Assembly: GCA_003439945.1 (NCBI GenBank) | Contig: QVRM01002377.1 | Location: 1,190,001 to 1,254,000, forward strand | Direction of reading: 5' to 3' | DNA: 64,000 bases | DNA from: Dermanyssus gallinae | Lineage: Eukaryota; Arthropoda; Arachnida; Mesostigmata; Dermanyssidae | Shown: positions 12,120 through 22,700 of the stretch, one piece after another | Position numbering within the stretch: the first letter of the stretch is position 1 | Layout: every line of letters begins with the position of its first letter | Program-made: the position numbers and the translations under genes | The notes under the pieces: generated by a model | Database searches by the model: none | What the model saw: only the letters and a program-made list of their open reading frames with translations | What the model was told of the DNA's origin: nothing

Positions 12120-13110
12120 TTTTGCACCTCTCGCAGCCACCTTACTTGCTGTTCATATTCGAGGCAAGTCATTCTATCTGCACGGCGGACCTTCGTGCCA
12201 CATATACGACATTTGGCATTGGTAGCAGGTCGAGAGGCGAACCCATACGTCTGGGCGGCAGGTCCCTCCGGCAATTTGGATGCTCCATCGGGCTTGCAAC
12301 TGTAGAGCAACCTCGGCGGGTGCTCTTACCAGTGCGTAACACCTACTTGATTCCTGACCCTGTCTTGGCGTTTCCGATACCTTGATGATAAGAAGTGTCG
12401 GGGCGTTGTAGGCCCCGGAAAGCAGGGGGTTAATTCCCCACAGCGCCGCCTTCTATAGGGGGTCTGGTGCTTGGCTGTCTGACGCAAGACACGTTATATC
12501 TGTGATAAATCTTAGCCATACATTCGCCTGATATGCTGAGGCAGATTATTGGGTCGCTCTGTTCATGTTTTACTACCCCTCCTACCATAGCTCTGGAGGG
12601 AGCTTTGTCGACCGGGTGCTGGTGGACGTCCTTAAGGGCGTCTGCGAACGACCCGCCCTCCTCGACCCGGACTCTGACTGTGGGGCATGCGGCAAGCAGG
12701 GCGTTGAGCCGCTCGAGAGATGACCTTGGTTGAGCCGTGAAGATGGATCAGGCCCGACATGCCGCACTGAGCAACCAGGGCGGCAGTATCCTTTGCAACT
12801 TCTTGCCTCTGCAATGAGGAGTGACGTACAGCGAGTGGGTCGCGGTGGTGTCCGTGCCCAGGAGCAAGAGTCGGTCAACGATAGTTCGGTTCGCTGGAGC
12901 GTTTGCTCATCAAAGCCCTAACCTGGTTGCAGAAGGCCAACTACTAAGTGGCGCTTACCACTTTCTTTGTCGATGGGACCATAGAGGCTCTTCCATACTC
13001 CGATCCGTGCGCCACACAGGGCCAATTTGATGGCAGTCAAATGCCGACTTGAGCTTGCGAAGATGTAGTTCGGGGTTCAGAGATGTCTTCTTCAGCTCCA
13101 ACATTGTGTG
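12120..13110 (-). pseudogene. Possible ORF1 (gag-like) remnant
   Basis: Several minus-strand frames look protein-like but carry no complete domain: a CRICGTKVRRADRMTC segment at about 12160-12205, and MLELKKTSLNPELHLRKLK near 13080. The order, upstream of an RT in the same direction, would suit the nucleic-acid-binding ORF1 of a LINE. No CCHC knuckle with correct spacing is visible, so this is only a weak suggestion. Confidence 0.22.
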
Positions 13111-13479
13111 TGCTTAGCTTTTCAAAGCTGTTCCGCTCTCGTGATATTAAACTCTACAACGTTTACGACTGCGTTTAGGTCCGACACCCGGACTGCGTTG
13201 ACTCGCTTAGGCTCGTTTGCGTTTGGCGAGAGGTCGTCGTTTGAGTGCTTTCGTGAGGCTATCCTGCGCGTCCCCGTTCTGCACAGTCTCCGATTCTATC
13301 GGTGCTGAAACCGCCGTTTGGCCGGGCGGATCTTGCGGGTCCCCTAGAGCGACTGCTCTCGGGTCTAACCTACCCCTGACCAGGGGTGGCGCTCTCCATT
13401 TTTTTGTGGGAAAGGTTCAATCTCCATGACCCTAGGGTCGAAGAATATAGTCAATCTCCTGGCGATGTTTTTAAAGTGT

Positions 13480-13699
13480 TAAAAATCTCCTCTCTTTATG
13501 CCGTCTCTAGGCTTAGCTACTCTCGAAAACGTATGAAAAGTATTCGTATCGAAGTCAAGAGCTCTAGTAGCCTAGTACATATTAGAACTCTGCACGTTTC
13601 GTAGTGGCTTTTGCCACGTAAATGATCTTTCTGTAGTAGCAGTGCTGGCGGGGCCTGCCCGACACGTCTACGTAGTATGTGCAGTATTGTGTAAAGTAC
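13480..13699. other. Spacer, nothing recognised
   Basis: No feature could be supported. Confidence 0.3.
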
Positions 13700-13835
13700 G
13701 TATAGACGACGTGATATGTAATGCACGTATACGATTGTGATGCGCTTACACTGATGTGATGCACGTACACTGATGTGTAATGCACGTACACTGATGCGTA
13801 ATACACATACACTAATGTGTAATGCACGTATAAAA
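13700..13835 (+). repeat. Minisatellite, about 24-bp unit
   Basis: The unit TAATGCACGTACACTGATGTG recurs about five times with substitutions between 13718 and 13830. Open frames across it on the minus strand (repeated HYTSVYVH-like peptides) are a product of the repeat. Confidence 0.8.
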
Positions 13836-13839
13836 CGAC

Positions 13840-14925
13840 GTGCAGAACCCTTTGCCCGCACGTGGACCACACGTAGACACAAACCGACAAACCCGGCACG
13901 TCCCCGTAGTGATCGTCCGCAGACGCGACCACCCAACGAGGCAGACAAGAAAATAAAAACCGCCTGCAGCGCCTAATGGTCGAAACAAAAACTACTGTAG
14001 GTCGCTCTGAAGACAGGCGGTGGGCAAGGCGGGTGTGTGTCGTCAGCGGTACAGCGGCAGGGCGTAGCATATTATGGAAGCACAAAGTCACCAGCACAGC
14101 ACCACACTGATATAACCGTTGTAGCAAAGCTAAAGCACGTGACATCAATAAAGTTTCGTGTCGGCAACGTATGACCGTTCTCGACAATGGTCAGCACGAG
14201 ACTAAATATAACGTAATTGATGTAGGTGCAATTAGATTATCAGGGCCCAATTTAACCTTGTTCCAGCTTCGATTACATGAAATCACAAAACTTCCACACG
14301 GTTCTCCTGCCATGTGCTCTATGAGTTAGTGCATGACAACCATTATGGCATCTTATATCCAAAGGCTTTAAAGCCCTATATGTATCGTCCGGGCGTAGCC
14401 TTGTAACCACGCTAGACCCTTAAAACTCCATTAGGGTTATCTATCACCTGTGCGGTCAGACCTGCGCTGGGCAAGGCCTCTGTAAACATGCCAGAGTCAA
14501 ACATGAGGGCGCAGGCACCATAACTATTCATAGGGGGACCATGAACAGGTTTCGACGCGGCACATCCAGGCCTTCATTAAAAAGCGTAGACTAGTACGCA
14601 TCCTGCCCAAGGTGGTCAGGAAGTCGGTGACGCTCTGTCAGAGGTGCCAGGGCTTAAGGGTTGCCTCGGACAACGATAACGTTGCCTGACGTGTGCGTTT
14701 CTCCTTTGCACCAGTCGTAGGTCAAGCTATGGGACGCGAACTTGCTAGAGGCAGCCTGCTCCTGACCCCCATTTCTGTCCGATACCGTTATGGTTAATAA
14801 ACCAGTTCCCACAGTGTGATTACAGGAAAAATACCCCCCTCCCCGCGCAAGTTTATTTAAATTGCCCGTCTCCTCCCCTTTGCGACCTTTACCTTCTTGT
14901 AGGTCGGTTGAGTATGTTTGCTATG
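13840..14925. other. Unclassified, possibly transposon-derived
   Basis: No complete motif found. Around 14600-14690 one plus-strand frame gives KSVTLCQRCQGLRVASDN, vaguely like the start of a gag zinc knuckle of the R1/jockey type, but the remaining Cys/His residues are absent. Confidence 0.25.
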
Positions 14926-15317
14926 CAGTTGTGTCACTTGCAAAGAGCTCGAGGGCCGGCTTGGATTTCATCAAGCTCCTGCAGAACCTTATTTTACCGA
15001 ATCTTGGCTTCGGGGCAAGGCTGACAAAACGGACGAGCTACGACGCTTCAATGATCTTACAGCCGATACGATCAGCAATCTGCTTAACATCAAACTGGAC
15101 GATACAGCCAAACGACAGATTTTCTTGCCAATAGCCAAGGGGCGGCTTGGCTTACCAGACCCGGCAATATTAGCACTCCATGCGATAGTTGCTGCCACCC
15201 ATCAGGCAGGTACTGCGAGCTCCTTGACCAAGGCGGCCAGCTCGAATTCACCTCTATGCGAGATCAAGTTACGAGCAGTTTGGTGGAGGCTTTTGGAACT
15301 TCACCAAAAGACATTAG
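14926..15317 (+). pseudogene. YLDDG-type RT, C-terminal fragment (copy J)
   Basis: One open plus-strand frame gives LRRFNDLTADTISNLL, IFLPIAKGRLGLPDPAIL and then HAIVAATHQAG. This matches the post-RT segment of a LINE-like RT family that has YLDDG instead of YADD; its conserved signature is a Phe-Asp/Asn helix followed by LP...GGLG. The RT core and N-terminus are absent. The fragment passes without a gap into the R1 element starting near 15318. It is homologous in layout to the segment at 24428-24640 of element E. Confidence 0.65.
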
Positions 15318-15485
15318 AGGATACAAGAAAGGGAGAGCAAGCTGGCTAAGAAGGAGCGGAAACTGAAGGCCAGGGTGCCAACAGTCGACGAGGACGGTTT
15401 CAAGGCGCCTAGGACGACAGCCAGGAGGCAACAGGTTAGTTCCGAGGGGATCGAGGGAGGGACAGGTAACAATCACAATGATTAG
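15318..15485 (+). CDS. R1-A ORF1 (gag) C-terminus, truncated
   Basis: This frame opens just after a TAG at 15315-15317 and reads KLAKKERKLKARVPTVDEDG, FKAPRTTARRQ and on to a stop TAG at 15483-15485. The basic, EDGF(K)-containing tail directly upstream of ORF2 is what R1-clade ORF1 proteins have; ORF1 binds the element RNA. Everything N-terminal, including zinc knuckles, is missing, so this copy is 5'-truncated. The stop overlaps the ORF2 start by eight bases (ATGATTAG at 15478-15485), an arrangement that suggests ORF2 translation by termination-reinitiation. Confidence 0.6.
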   Translation, partial: RIQERESKLAKKERKLKARVPTVDEDGFKAPRTTARRQQVSSEGIEGGTGNNHND

Positions 15486-18400
15486 GGTCATACAGGTCAA
15501 CCTGAACCGATGTAAAGCAGCCCACGCCCTGCTGGACCAAACAATCCAGCACAGGGGTATTGAGCTTGCTCTAGTATCGGAACCGAACAAAGGCATTGCA
15601 CTCCGGAAGGGTGTTATCAGCCTTGATACGGGACATGACTCAGGCACCTGGTGGACGGAGAATAGTAGGCATTTATCGGCTAGAAGTCGGGGTTCCGGTT
15701 CAGGGTTCGCATGGGTAGAAATAGAAGGGCTAGGGGTTTTATATTCTTGCTATTTTTCACCAAATAGGGAACTTAGGGAGTTCAATGTGTTTCTCGATAG
15801 TCTGGGGCAGAGCCTACGCGTTCATACGGGAAAGGGAATCGTCCTCACCGGGGACTTTAACTCAGCCAGCGTCGGGTGGGGCAGCAAAACCACAAATGAT
15901 AGGGGCCAGGTACTAGAAGAATGGATGGCAGAAAATGGGTTGCTTTTAGTAAACGACGGGAAAGTACCCACATTCTCGCGGGGAAACCAGAAGTCTTTCG
16001 TGGACCTCACGATGGCGAATGACATAGCCTTCCCAAAGATATCGGGTTGGCAGGTTGATGAGGAGGAAAACGGAAGTGACCACAGATACATCCTGTTTGA
16101 GGTCGCTACCCCTCCCGAGCCAGCTGCCACTCCGCGCAGACGCTGGCAGATGCGCAAGCTAAACCAGCGGGTTCTGGCGGAGAAGATTGACGAGGGCTGT
16201 CGACAGCTGTCAGAGGAAACCACGGATGAGACCCGGATTGTAGCTGTTCTCACAACGGCCTGTGAGAAGGCAGGCCCCCGGACCAACTCTGGGCGCCGCC
16301 GGCGGCCGGTGCACTGGTGGAACCAAGAAATTGGCAAAACACGTCGTAAATGTACTAGATTAAATAGGGCTTACACTAGACAGCGCTCATGGCTGAGTGA
16401 AAGAGTCGCCCGAGGGGAGCAAGGGTGGACGGTGGACGAGCGATCGGCCGACCTCCTGGCGTCTTACGGAGCTGCCAGACGGACATTGCAGAAGCTTATT
16501 GAGAAGAGTAAGGCGAAATCGTATAAGCTTTTGATAGAAGAGGTGGCAGGGGACGTTTGGGGTCGGCCCTACCGGATCGTCTCGACCAAGCTCCGGAAAC
16601 CACCTCCTAGACTACCACCGGATGTGCTGGAGAAGACGGTTCGCCATCTCTTTCCGGACCATCCGTGGAGAGGAGAGGAGGAGTTTCTGGTTGCCCCGGA
16701 AGACATTCCGGAGGTAACGTTAGATGAGGTCGAGCGAGCAAGGAAAAGGTTGACACCCGGAAAGGCACCCGGCCCAGACGGAGTTCCCCCTGGAGCGGCG
16801 AGGCTGCTAGTGAAGCGCTGGCCAAAAGTCTTTCAGACCCTGGCCAACAGACTTCTAAGAGAGGGGCGTTTTCCGAGGCTGTGGAAGAAGGCTAACCTGG
16901 TCCTGATCCCGAAAGGGGGAGGGAATGCCCCTGCAGGAGAGCCTGCCTACCGTCCCATATGTCTTCTCGACACTATGGGTAAGATCTTGGAGAACGTACT
17001 GGTTGACCGGCTCAACGCCGAGATCGAAGCCAAAGGGGCTCTATCAGATGCACAGTATGGCTTTCGGAAGGGACGGTCCACGTTCGACGCCCTGGCAAGA
17101 GTACTGAGACGGGCAGGTGAGCAGCTTACGAAGACCCCCAAAACACGGGACTTTGTGCTGCTCATTCTCCTAGACGTCAAGAACGCCTTTAACTCAATGA
17201 GCTGGAAAGTGGCAATGCAAGCGATGGAGCGCAAGGGCATCTCGCCCTACCTTCGTCGAATCATAGCATCGTACCTGTCGGAGAGAGGCCTGCTGGCCGG
17301 CGATCAGAGCTACGCAGTTACTGCAGGGGTCCCGCAAGGATCGGTTCTGGGACCGGTCGTGTGGAACCTCGCCTATGACGGGGTTCTCGAGCTGCAGGGT
17401 CTGCCTAGGGGTGTCGAGATGGTCGGTTATGCCGACGACTTGGCCCTTCTGGTCACGGCCCGTAGTACGGGAGCACTAGAGTCAGCCGCCAATGAGGCCT
17501 TGCTGATGGTGACAGACTGGATGGAAGACCATTCATTAAAACTGGCACCGCACAAGACTGAGGCGCTGTACCTAACAGGCAGAAAAATGGCCAAAAACAT
17601 ACAGGTCGAAGTAGCAGGTCACCCAATTGTTTTGGGAAAAAAGGCAAAGTACCTCGGGGTGATACTAGACAAGGGACTGACTGGCGCAGCGCACATACAG
17701 CACGTGTCAGCAAAGGCCCGAAAGGTGGCCAGCAATCTGGCGCGCCTGATGCCAAGAGTCGGAGGAGTTGGAGAAGAAAAGCGCCGCCTTTTAGCAACTG
17801 CTGCAGAATCCGTCGCCCTTTACGGAGCACCGGCATGGGCAGACAGGGCACTTGGAACGGCATGCAACAGGAGAAAGCTGAGGTCGGCGCAACGGCCGGT
17901 GGCCATAAGGGTCTGCCGCGCATTCCGTACCGTGTCGACTGAGGCACTACTTGTCGTGTCCAAGATGCTGCCATGGGATTTGCTGGCCGGGGAGCGAGCA
18001 GAACGAGCGCTGGACGGTGATCTAGACCCCACACGGGCTAGATTAGCTACTTTGGACTCTTGGCAGAAAGAATGGGTGAGGGCAGCAGCTCCTGGGGGGG
18101 TCACCAAGGGTCGCTGGACCAAAAGTCTGATCCCGGACCTACGGCAATGGTACGACTGCAGACACGGCGAGCTATCTTATTATGCGTCCCAGGTGCTGAC
18201 CGGCCACGGTCAGTTCCAGACGTATATGGTTAAGATCAACAAAGTTCAAGTCGACTCCTGCGTACTATGCGACTCGGGGGAACCGGATGATGTAGAGCAC
18301 ACTGTTCTGCATTGTGGGGCCCTCCGGGAAGCGCGGGACGCGGGGGCGGCCGCTGTGCGAGGCCGACCAGTCAACGAGGTCGTCACCCATATGATGACTT

Positions 18401-18696
18401 CAGCGGCGGCCTGGAAAGAAGGTATTGCCCACTTTGATGCGATCATGTCCACAAAGGTGGTCAAAGAGACTGCCAGGAGAGCTCGTCTAAACGTCCACTC
18501 AGGCTCCGGTCGAGAGGGGGAATCTGTAGACGGGAGGCGGGTGGGTGATAGGCAGGCGGACCAGGCTAGGCAAATACAGCAAAGGATTCCCCAGATGATG
18601 ACTCTCGACGCACCCACAGGCGGGCGGGCTGCGGAAGGTATCAACGGCCTTCTTGAAGTCGCCGCCCCGCACCAAAGCGGGCTAGCGCGACTGTAG
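15478..18696 (+). CDS. R1-clade non-LTR retrotransposon ORF2, intact
   Basis: 1072 codons without interruption. Residues 1-210 are an APE-type endonuclease: QVNLNRCKAAHALL at the start, LVSEPN, GDFNSASVGWG, then DLTMAND and GSDHRYILFEVA, all catalytic blocks present. The reverse transcriptase spans about 400-720: KAPGPDGVPPG, PICLLDTMGKILE, DAQYGFRKGRSTFDAL, LLDVKNAFNSMSW, VPQGSVLGPVVWN and YADD at about 651-654. A CX2C-X9-H-X4-C zinc finger (CVLCDSGEPDDVEHTVLHC) lies near 927-945, as in other R1 proteins. It would nick target DNA and prime cDNA synthesis there. The ATG at 15478 sits inside the ORF1 stop and precedes a correct endonuclease start, so the start is well supported. An intact frame and a 22-nt poly-A tail indicate a young copy, although its ORF1 is truncated. 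Its genomic target is not rDNA here. Confidence 0.95.
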   Translation: MIRVIQVNLNRCKAAHALLDQTIQHRGIELALVSEPNKGIALRKGVISLDTGHDSGTWWTENSRHLSARSRGSGSGFAWVEIEGLGVLYSCYFSPNRELREFNVFLDSLGQSLRVHTGKGIVLTGDFNSASVGWGSKTTNDRGQVLEEWMAENGLLLVNDGKVPTFSRGNQKSFVDLTMANDIAFPKISGWQVDEEENGSDHRYILFEVATPPEPAATPRRRWQMRKLNQRVLAEKIDEGCRQLSEETTDETRIVAVLTTACEKAGPRTNSGRRRRPVHWWNQEIGKTRRKCTRLNRAYTRQRSWLSERVARGEQGWTVDERSADLLASYGAARRTLQKLIEKSKAKSYKLLIEEVAGDVWGRPYRIVSTKLRKPPPRLPPDVLEKTVRHLFPDHPWRGEEEFLVAPEDIPEVTLDEVERARKRLTPGKAPGPDGVPPGAARLLVKRWPKVFQTLANRLLREGRFPRLWKKANLVLIPKGGGNAPAGEPAYRPICLLDTMGKILENVLVDRLNAEIEAKGALSDAQYGFRKGRSTFDALARVLRRAGEQLTKTPKTRDFVLLILLDVKNAFNSMSWKVAMQAMERKGISPYLRRIIASYLSERGLLAGDQSYAVTAGVPQGSVLGPVVWNLAYDGVLELQGLPRGVEMVGYADDLALLVTARSTGALESAANEALLMVTDWMEDHSLKLAPHKTEALYLTGRKMAKNIQVEVAGHPIVLGKKAKYLGVILDKGLTGAAHIQHVSAKARKVASNLARLMPRVGGVGEEKRRLLATAAESVALYGAPAWADRALGTACNRRKLRSAQRPVAIRVCRAFRTVSTEALLVVSKMLPWDLLAGERAERALDGDLDPTRARLATLDSWQKEWVRAAAPGGVTKGRWTKSLIPDLRQWYDCRHGELSYYASQVLTGHGQFQTYMVKINKVQVDSCVLCDSGEPDDVEHTVLHCGALREARDAGAAAVRGRPVNEVVTHMMTSAAAWKEGIAHFDAIMSTKVVKETARRARLNVHSGSGREGESVDGRRVGDRQADQARQIQQRIPQMMTLDAPTGGRAAEGINGLLEVAAPHQSGLARL

Positions 18697-18901
18697 GAAG
18701 GCTGAAGTAGGGAGGAGAGGCAAACTGGCCACTCCCATGGATACGAAGCGATGCCTAGCAGTTACCGTTCCCTGGGGGTGGGGGGGAGGCGGGTGTTAGT
18801 GGGTTTGTGAGTCCCACACTAGTCACTGGCTGTGGTGGCGCATGTACATCACGATTCCGGTAATCCCCCATATTAATGCTGAGAGGTTTCAGCATATAAA
18901 A

Positions 18902-18918
<17 letters not shown>

Positions 18919-18983
<65 letters not shown>

Positions 18984-19010
18984 CACATATACATATATAT
19001 ATATATAATT
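18919..19010. repeat. (TA)n microsatellite at the R1-A 3' end
   Basis: TA dinucleotides follow the poly-A without any spacer and end in a few GTATA/CACATA variants. Confidence 0.95.
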
Positions 19011-19429
19011 TTATTAAAATAATATTCTCTTCACTCCATATTGAGTAAATACAGATATAAGATATAAACATTTTAAGATCGTCAGTGGAACGGTGTACTT
19101 GCTTTTGCAACATGAATCATGACATCCGTGTAATTGGTGGTCATCACTCGAGTCTGATAAAAAAACGCCAAATTAACATCCGCAAACTTATATTAGTAAC
19201 GCATGCGTCGCTCTGAGGTCATCTACAAAGACTAGTGTCAAGGCCAACAGATAAACAAGCCGATTGCAGCTGGTACGGTAGACTATTAGCACTCTGCCGA
19301 GTACTTCTAAGTTAGCTTTGGACAAGTAGAGTGCCGTCTAGTGAGATGAGGAACCATAACAGAATGCCCTTGCGAGCTTTATTTTCGATACATTTGATAA
19401 AATTGAATCCTTGCGTTGAGATAACTACT
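19011..19429. other. Unique spacer
   Basis: Nothing recognised. Confidence 0.35.
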
Positions 19430-19905
19430 CTAAGCTATTAAACATGCTGACCAAATTATATTGGTGCTGACCTCAGGCAAAATTCTTGTTTTTTTCGGCG
19501 AGCCTACTCTCGCGGCAATATTTAATCGTTTTAGATTGTGATACATATATTGAAAGGTAATAAAGAGCAACAAACTTTTGCTGTGATGCAAGCGATTGCT
19601 GCAAGTGAAATCGACGATGGGAGTTGAGGACGAGGTTATCGGCGTACTCACGATGTACTACTCACTGGCGGCTAACGCCGCTTAATCGCTTACCCATATT
19701 CAGAATAATAGCGGGTTGAGACGATCGCCTTGTGCAACATTCATCTTTTCGCGACTCTGTATCAAAAGTCGTCTTAACGTCTTGAACGGCAAAAAAGAGA
19801 ACGTTTTGAGAAGAGCGTTCATAATTTTGTTGAAAAGAGCAGCGAGACATGAAGCCAGAACAACCGCCCGTCGCAGATGTTCCGGACATCTGTGATTATG
19901 CGATA
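19430..19905 (-). pseudogene. LINE A-type RT fragment
   Basis: The minus strand gives, across frames, NVAQGDRLNPLLF (RT motif 4), then YADNLVLNSHRRFHLQQSLA. The latter aligns with YADDLVIYSRSRFHLQQALA of the intact LINE A RT at 36460 in this window. The catalytic box reads YADN, so the second catalytic Asp is lost, and frames are broken. The 5' end coincides with the (TA)n starting at 19906, i.e. the copy is 5'-truncated exactly at the microsatellite. Confidence 0.7.
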
Positions 19906-19931
19906 TGTATATATATATTTATAAATTTATA

Positions 19932-19971
<40 letters not shown>

Positions 19972-19985
19972 GATTCATATATATA

Positions 19986-20022
<37 letters not shown>
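19906..20022. repeat. (TA)n microsatellite with TTTATA variants
   Basis: Interrupted TA run; its left edge is the 5' boundary of the minus-strand LINE A-type fragment. Confidence 0.95.
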
Positions 20023-20024
<2 letters not shown>

Positions 20025-20287
20025 TAACAATAAATCATTTATAGTATAGAGACCGCCACGTCCTGCTTATTCCCATATCTAAGAAATCATCCAGATGTGC
20101 CAACATATTTGCTGTACGTTTTTGTTATAAGAATAGTAGTATTCGATTGATTGGATGTCGCTTACCCCTAATTTGGGGGTACATACCAAAACATATTCAA
20201 TGACTTTCGCGCCAACTACAAAAATGATTGGCTGAATTAATGCTGCGTAGTGGGTGAAGTAATGTGTCGTTGTGATAAGACCCTCCA

Positions 20288-20343
20288 AAACGCATCATCT
20301 ACTTATCGTTGCATAATTGCAACGATAAGTGAATGATGCGTTT
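20288..20343. repeat. 56-bp hairpin
   Basis: The arm AAACGCATCATCTACTTATC... is matched by its reverse complement with two mismatches over 26 bp and a loop of about 4 nt (TAAT). It is not part of any recognised element. Confidence 0.85.
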
Positions 20344-20349
20344 ATTTCG

Positions 20350-22120
20350 AGTGCTCTTACTTTTGGTTAAACAAAATCATAGTTATTTTATTTGTTGCAC
20401 CGTGCATGCTTGCCTGTGTGAATTGCATGTTGTTTTAATGCTGCACTTCCGCTGTTTTTTATTGTTATATGTGTATATCTTTGCAAAATATAAGATAAGT
20501 TTTATGTTCGTGACTTTATTGTACCCATAACCTAAGCACATAATATGCAATTCTGTAAGTATATTATAAACTTGAATCTTGAATACAGCTCGGTATGATT
20601 GTATATCACGTTTCATGATATAGCAAAGGTCTGCTGTAACCGCAGGGAACGTGACGTGAATTGATTGCTAACCTGTGCCGTTAGAGATGAGCATGCGAAA
20701 ACAAGACACAAAGAGAAACAGAGTCAATACAGTTGATTTTCCCTCCTAGGACAAATCTTTTTATTTTATATTACTTAAAGTTCCCTTGCGAAACGATGTC
20801 TTTGATGTGTAAATGAGCTACGGGGCCAACGACTTACATTGGATTTGTAATGCTAGTTCACTTTCAAATGATTGCAGCTATACGTCTATTTTGTATCGTA
20901 GTAATAGTGTAGTTAAATTACTAGCCAATAAAATTGTTTGTCACCGCTTATAAAAACACTAGAATGAAGATATTGCGGCAAGTATGACAACACCTGTTGT
21001 CGTCTCAGACAAACTGCGTATTAATACGAAGCACCAATCCTGAACATAGGTCTTAAAAGGTCACCGTAGGACAAACAATATATCGCCGTCTATAATCACT
21101 TAAACTTATCGTCAGAAAGTGTTAGCGTGACATTCCAAACTGCTTGATGGACTTAGACTGTTTGGACCTGTCGAAGAAATACCTAGCACATCCGAGCTTA
21201 GGAGGAGCGAAAAGAAATATGTCTTAAATGCAATACTCGCAATTCGTCCACGTGACTCAACCGCTTGGTGTTTAGAGTAAAGAAAACAGTGTACAACTTC
21301 TGCCTGCTTTACAATATATATATAATTAATTTAGAATGTTTTATCCTATTAGCATTAACTAGATAATGACGACGTCCGTTAATACAGTGTAGGCAAACTT
21401 GCTAAGAGCGTGTGAGTGGAAGCATACTTTTCTGTCTCTACAGGTCAAACGCTTAAATGCGGACATACTTGTCGATTTTTATTTGCTGAAATTACTCGTC
21501 CCGTTAGTTCAGGTGACGTTGCGTCGTCTAAATCATTCGTGTGGGGGCGCGGAAATCTGGATAGACTCATACCATACAATAGATGGATGTAGCACATCTC
21601 AATCAAATTATTGTTGGTGCGAATCAACATTTACCAAAATATATTGACGGTGCTGTTTCGAGAGCAAAATGTGTTGGCTAATTACAGGCTAAAAGAACGT
21701 GCACTCCAACGACAAAATACACCACCTCGTAGTGTCTTACTGAACATAAGTTATTAATTTTGCCGTTATCGTCTATTGTTCAGTCTTATATGATGTGCCA
21801 AGTTAGTTTAACAAGCGTGTACATGTAGACAGCAAGCCTTTGGTAAAAAACAGGCCATACGTTTGTCTGTTTGAATCAACTCTTGGTGCTTTCTGCGAAA
21901 TTTTGCTGCTGTGTTTGAGATGACGCAACGTAAATGAGGATATAAAAGTCACTGAAGTATTGTCATTGAAACCTGTTTGTCTGTGTAATTTAGGTCACTT
22001 AATATAAGAAGCATTTTAAGTTTAGGAACGCAGCCTTAATGTAGAAGATATATTAAGCTTAGAGACGTTTATTGTTCAACATCAATTACGATGTCTCTTG
22101 ATTTGCGCACTCGTTCATGT
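20350..22120. other. AT-rich unique sequence, nothing recognised
   Basis: No domain, RNA gene or repeat family found in 1.8 kb. It may hold non-coding host sequence. Confidence 0.35.
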
Positions 22121-22126
22121 GTATCG

Positions 22127-22160
<34 letters not shown>
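22127..22160. repeat. (TA)n microsatellite, 5' boundary of a gag fragment
   Basis: A short TA run with one CATA variant. A gag zinc knuckle starts in the codon immediately following it. Confidence 0.93.
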
Positions 22161-22700
22161 TGCAGGAAGTGCGACAACCGAGGCCACCTTGCCGCAACTT
22201 GCACCAATCAGACGCGGTCTATCAACTGCCGGAGCGCTCACCCGTCCGGGTCGCCATCCTGCCCCCGTCTAATCTATCTCAGAGAGAGAAGCAAAATATT
22301 CCTCGAAGCCAAAACTCTACAGCAGATTCGGATAACGTACTCGGCTGCTGAGATCAACAGCAGTCGGCCAAACCCTACATCGCAATCAGACACCCCGCCG
22401 CAACATCCAGGTGGGCAACCTACGTACGCCAGCGTCGTTCGCGGTATTTACTAGTCGCCCGAAGACCCTGGCTCGCAGCTACTACTTTCTGCACCGAGGC
22501 CACTCCGCGCCAAGAAGCCTAATAAACGCTCGGAAAGATGCTACACAAACGTGGGGAAGCTCGCCCCACGGCGTCGATTAACCCGTACCCCGGTGCGTCG
22601 ACCACCTAGACCTGCACGGCCTATCCTCGCCACGGCTGATGCTGTAGCTGATTTGTCGCAAGTCGTATTAGGGGGCGGATTCGACCTGTTGGGTAGCTTA
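22161..22700 (+). pseudogene. Retrotransposon gag (ORF1) C-terminal part with CCHC knuckle
   Basis: The frame opens on CRKCDNRGHLAATC, a perfect CX2CX4HX4C zinc knuckle, followed by a second partly preserved one (INCRSAHPSGSPSC). It then runs through QPTYASVVRG to a stop at 22454. In R1/I/jockey ORF1 proteins such knuckles bind element RNA. Beyond the stop, an Arg/Pro-rich stretch (about 22500-22690) may be the end of the same protein in another frame. The N-terminal two thirds are absent: the copy is cut exactly at the TA microsatellite. Whether it belongs with the RT starting near 22960 is uncertain, since the gap is too short for an endonuclease. Confidence 0.7.

Larger units (their letters stand above)
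15318..18919 (+). mobile_element. R1-A retrotransposon, 5'-truncated, with 3' UTR and poly-A
   Basis: The element comprises the ORF1 tail, ORF2, a 3' UTR of about 200 bp and 22 adenines (18898-18919). The 3' UTR holds the block TTAGTGGGTTTGTGAGTCCC then ACACTAGTCAC (18796-18827), which recurs at four other loci in the window. The poly-A is joined directly to a (TA)n microsatellite. The 5' junction is to a YLDDG RT fragment, not to TA. No target-site duplication could be seen. Confidence 0.85.

Noticed and set aside
13720..13830. CRISPR array
   Set aside because: The repeats are contiguous without unique spacers, and the context is eukaryotic; it is a minisatellite.
13517..14187. Minus-strand ORF of about 200 residues with repeated VYVHYTSVY peptides
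   Set aside because: The repeats come from the minisatellite at 13.7 kb; the remainder has no domain.
15264..15647. Minus-strand frames opposite R1-A (also 15822-16337, 17453-18034, 18246-18644)
   Set aside because: Shadows of the GC-rich ORF2; no domain and the plus-strand protein is unambiguous.
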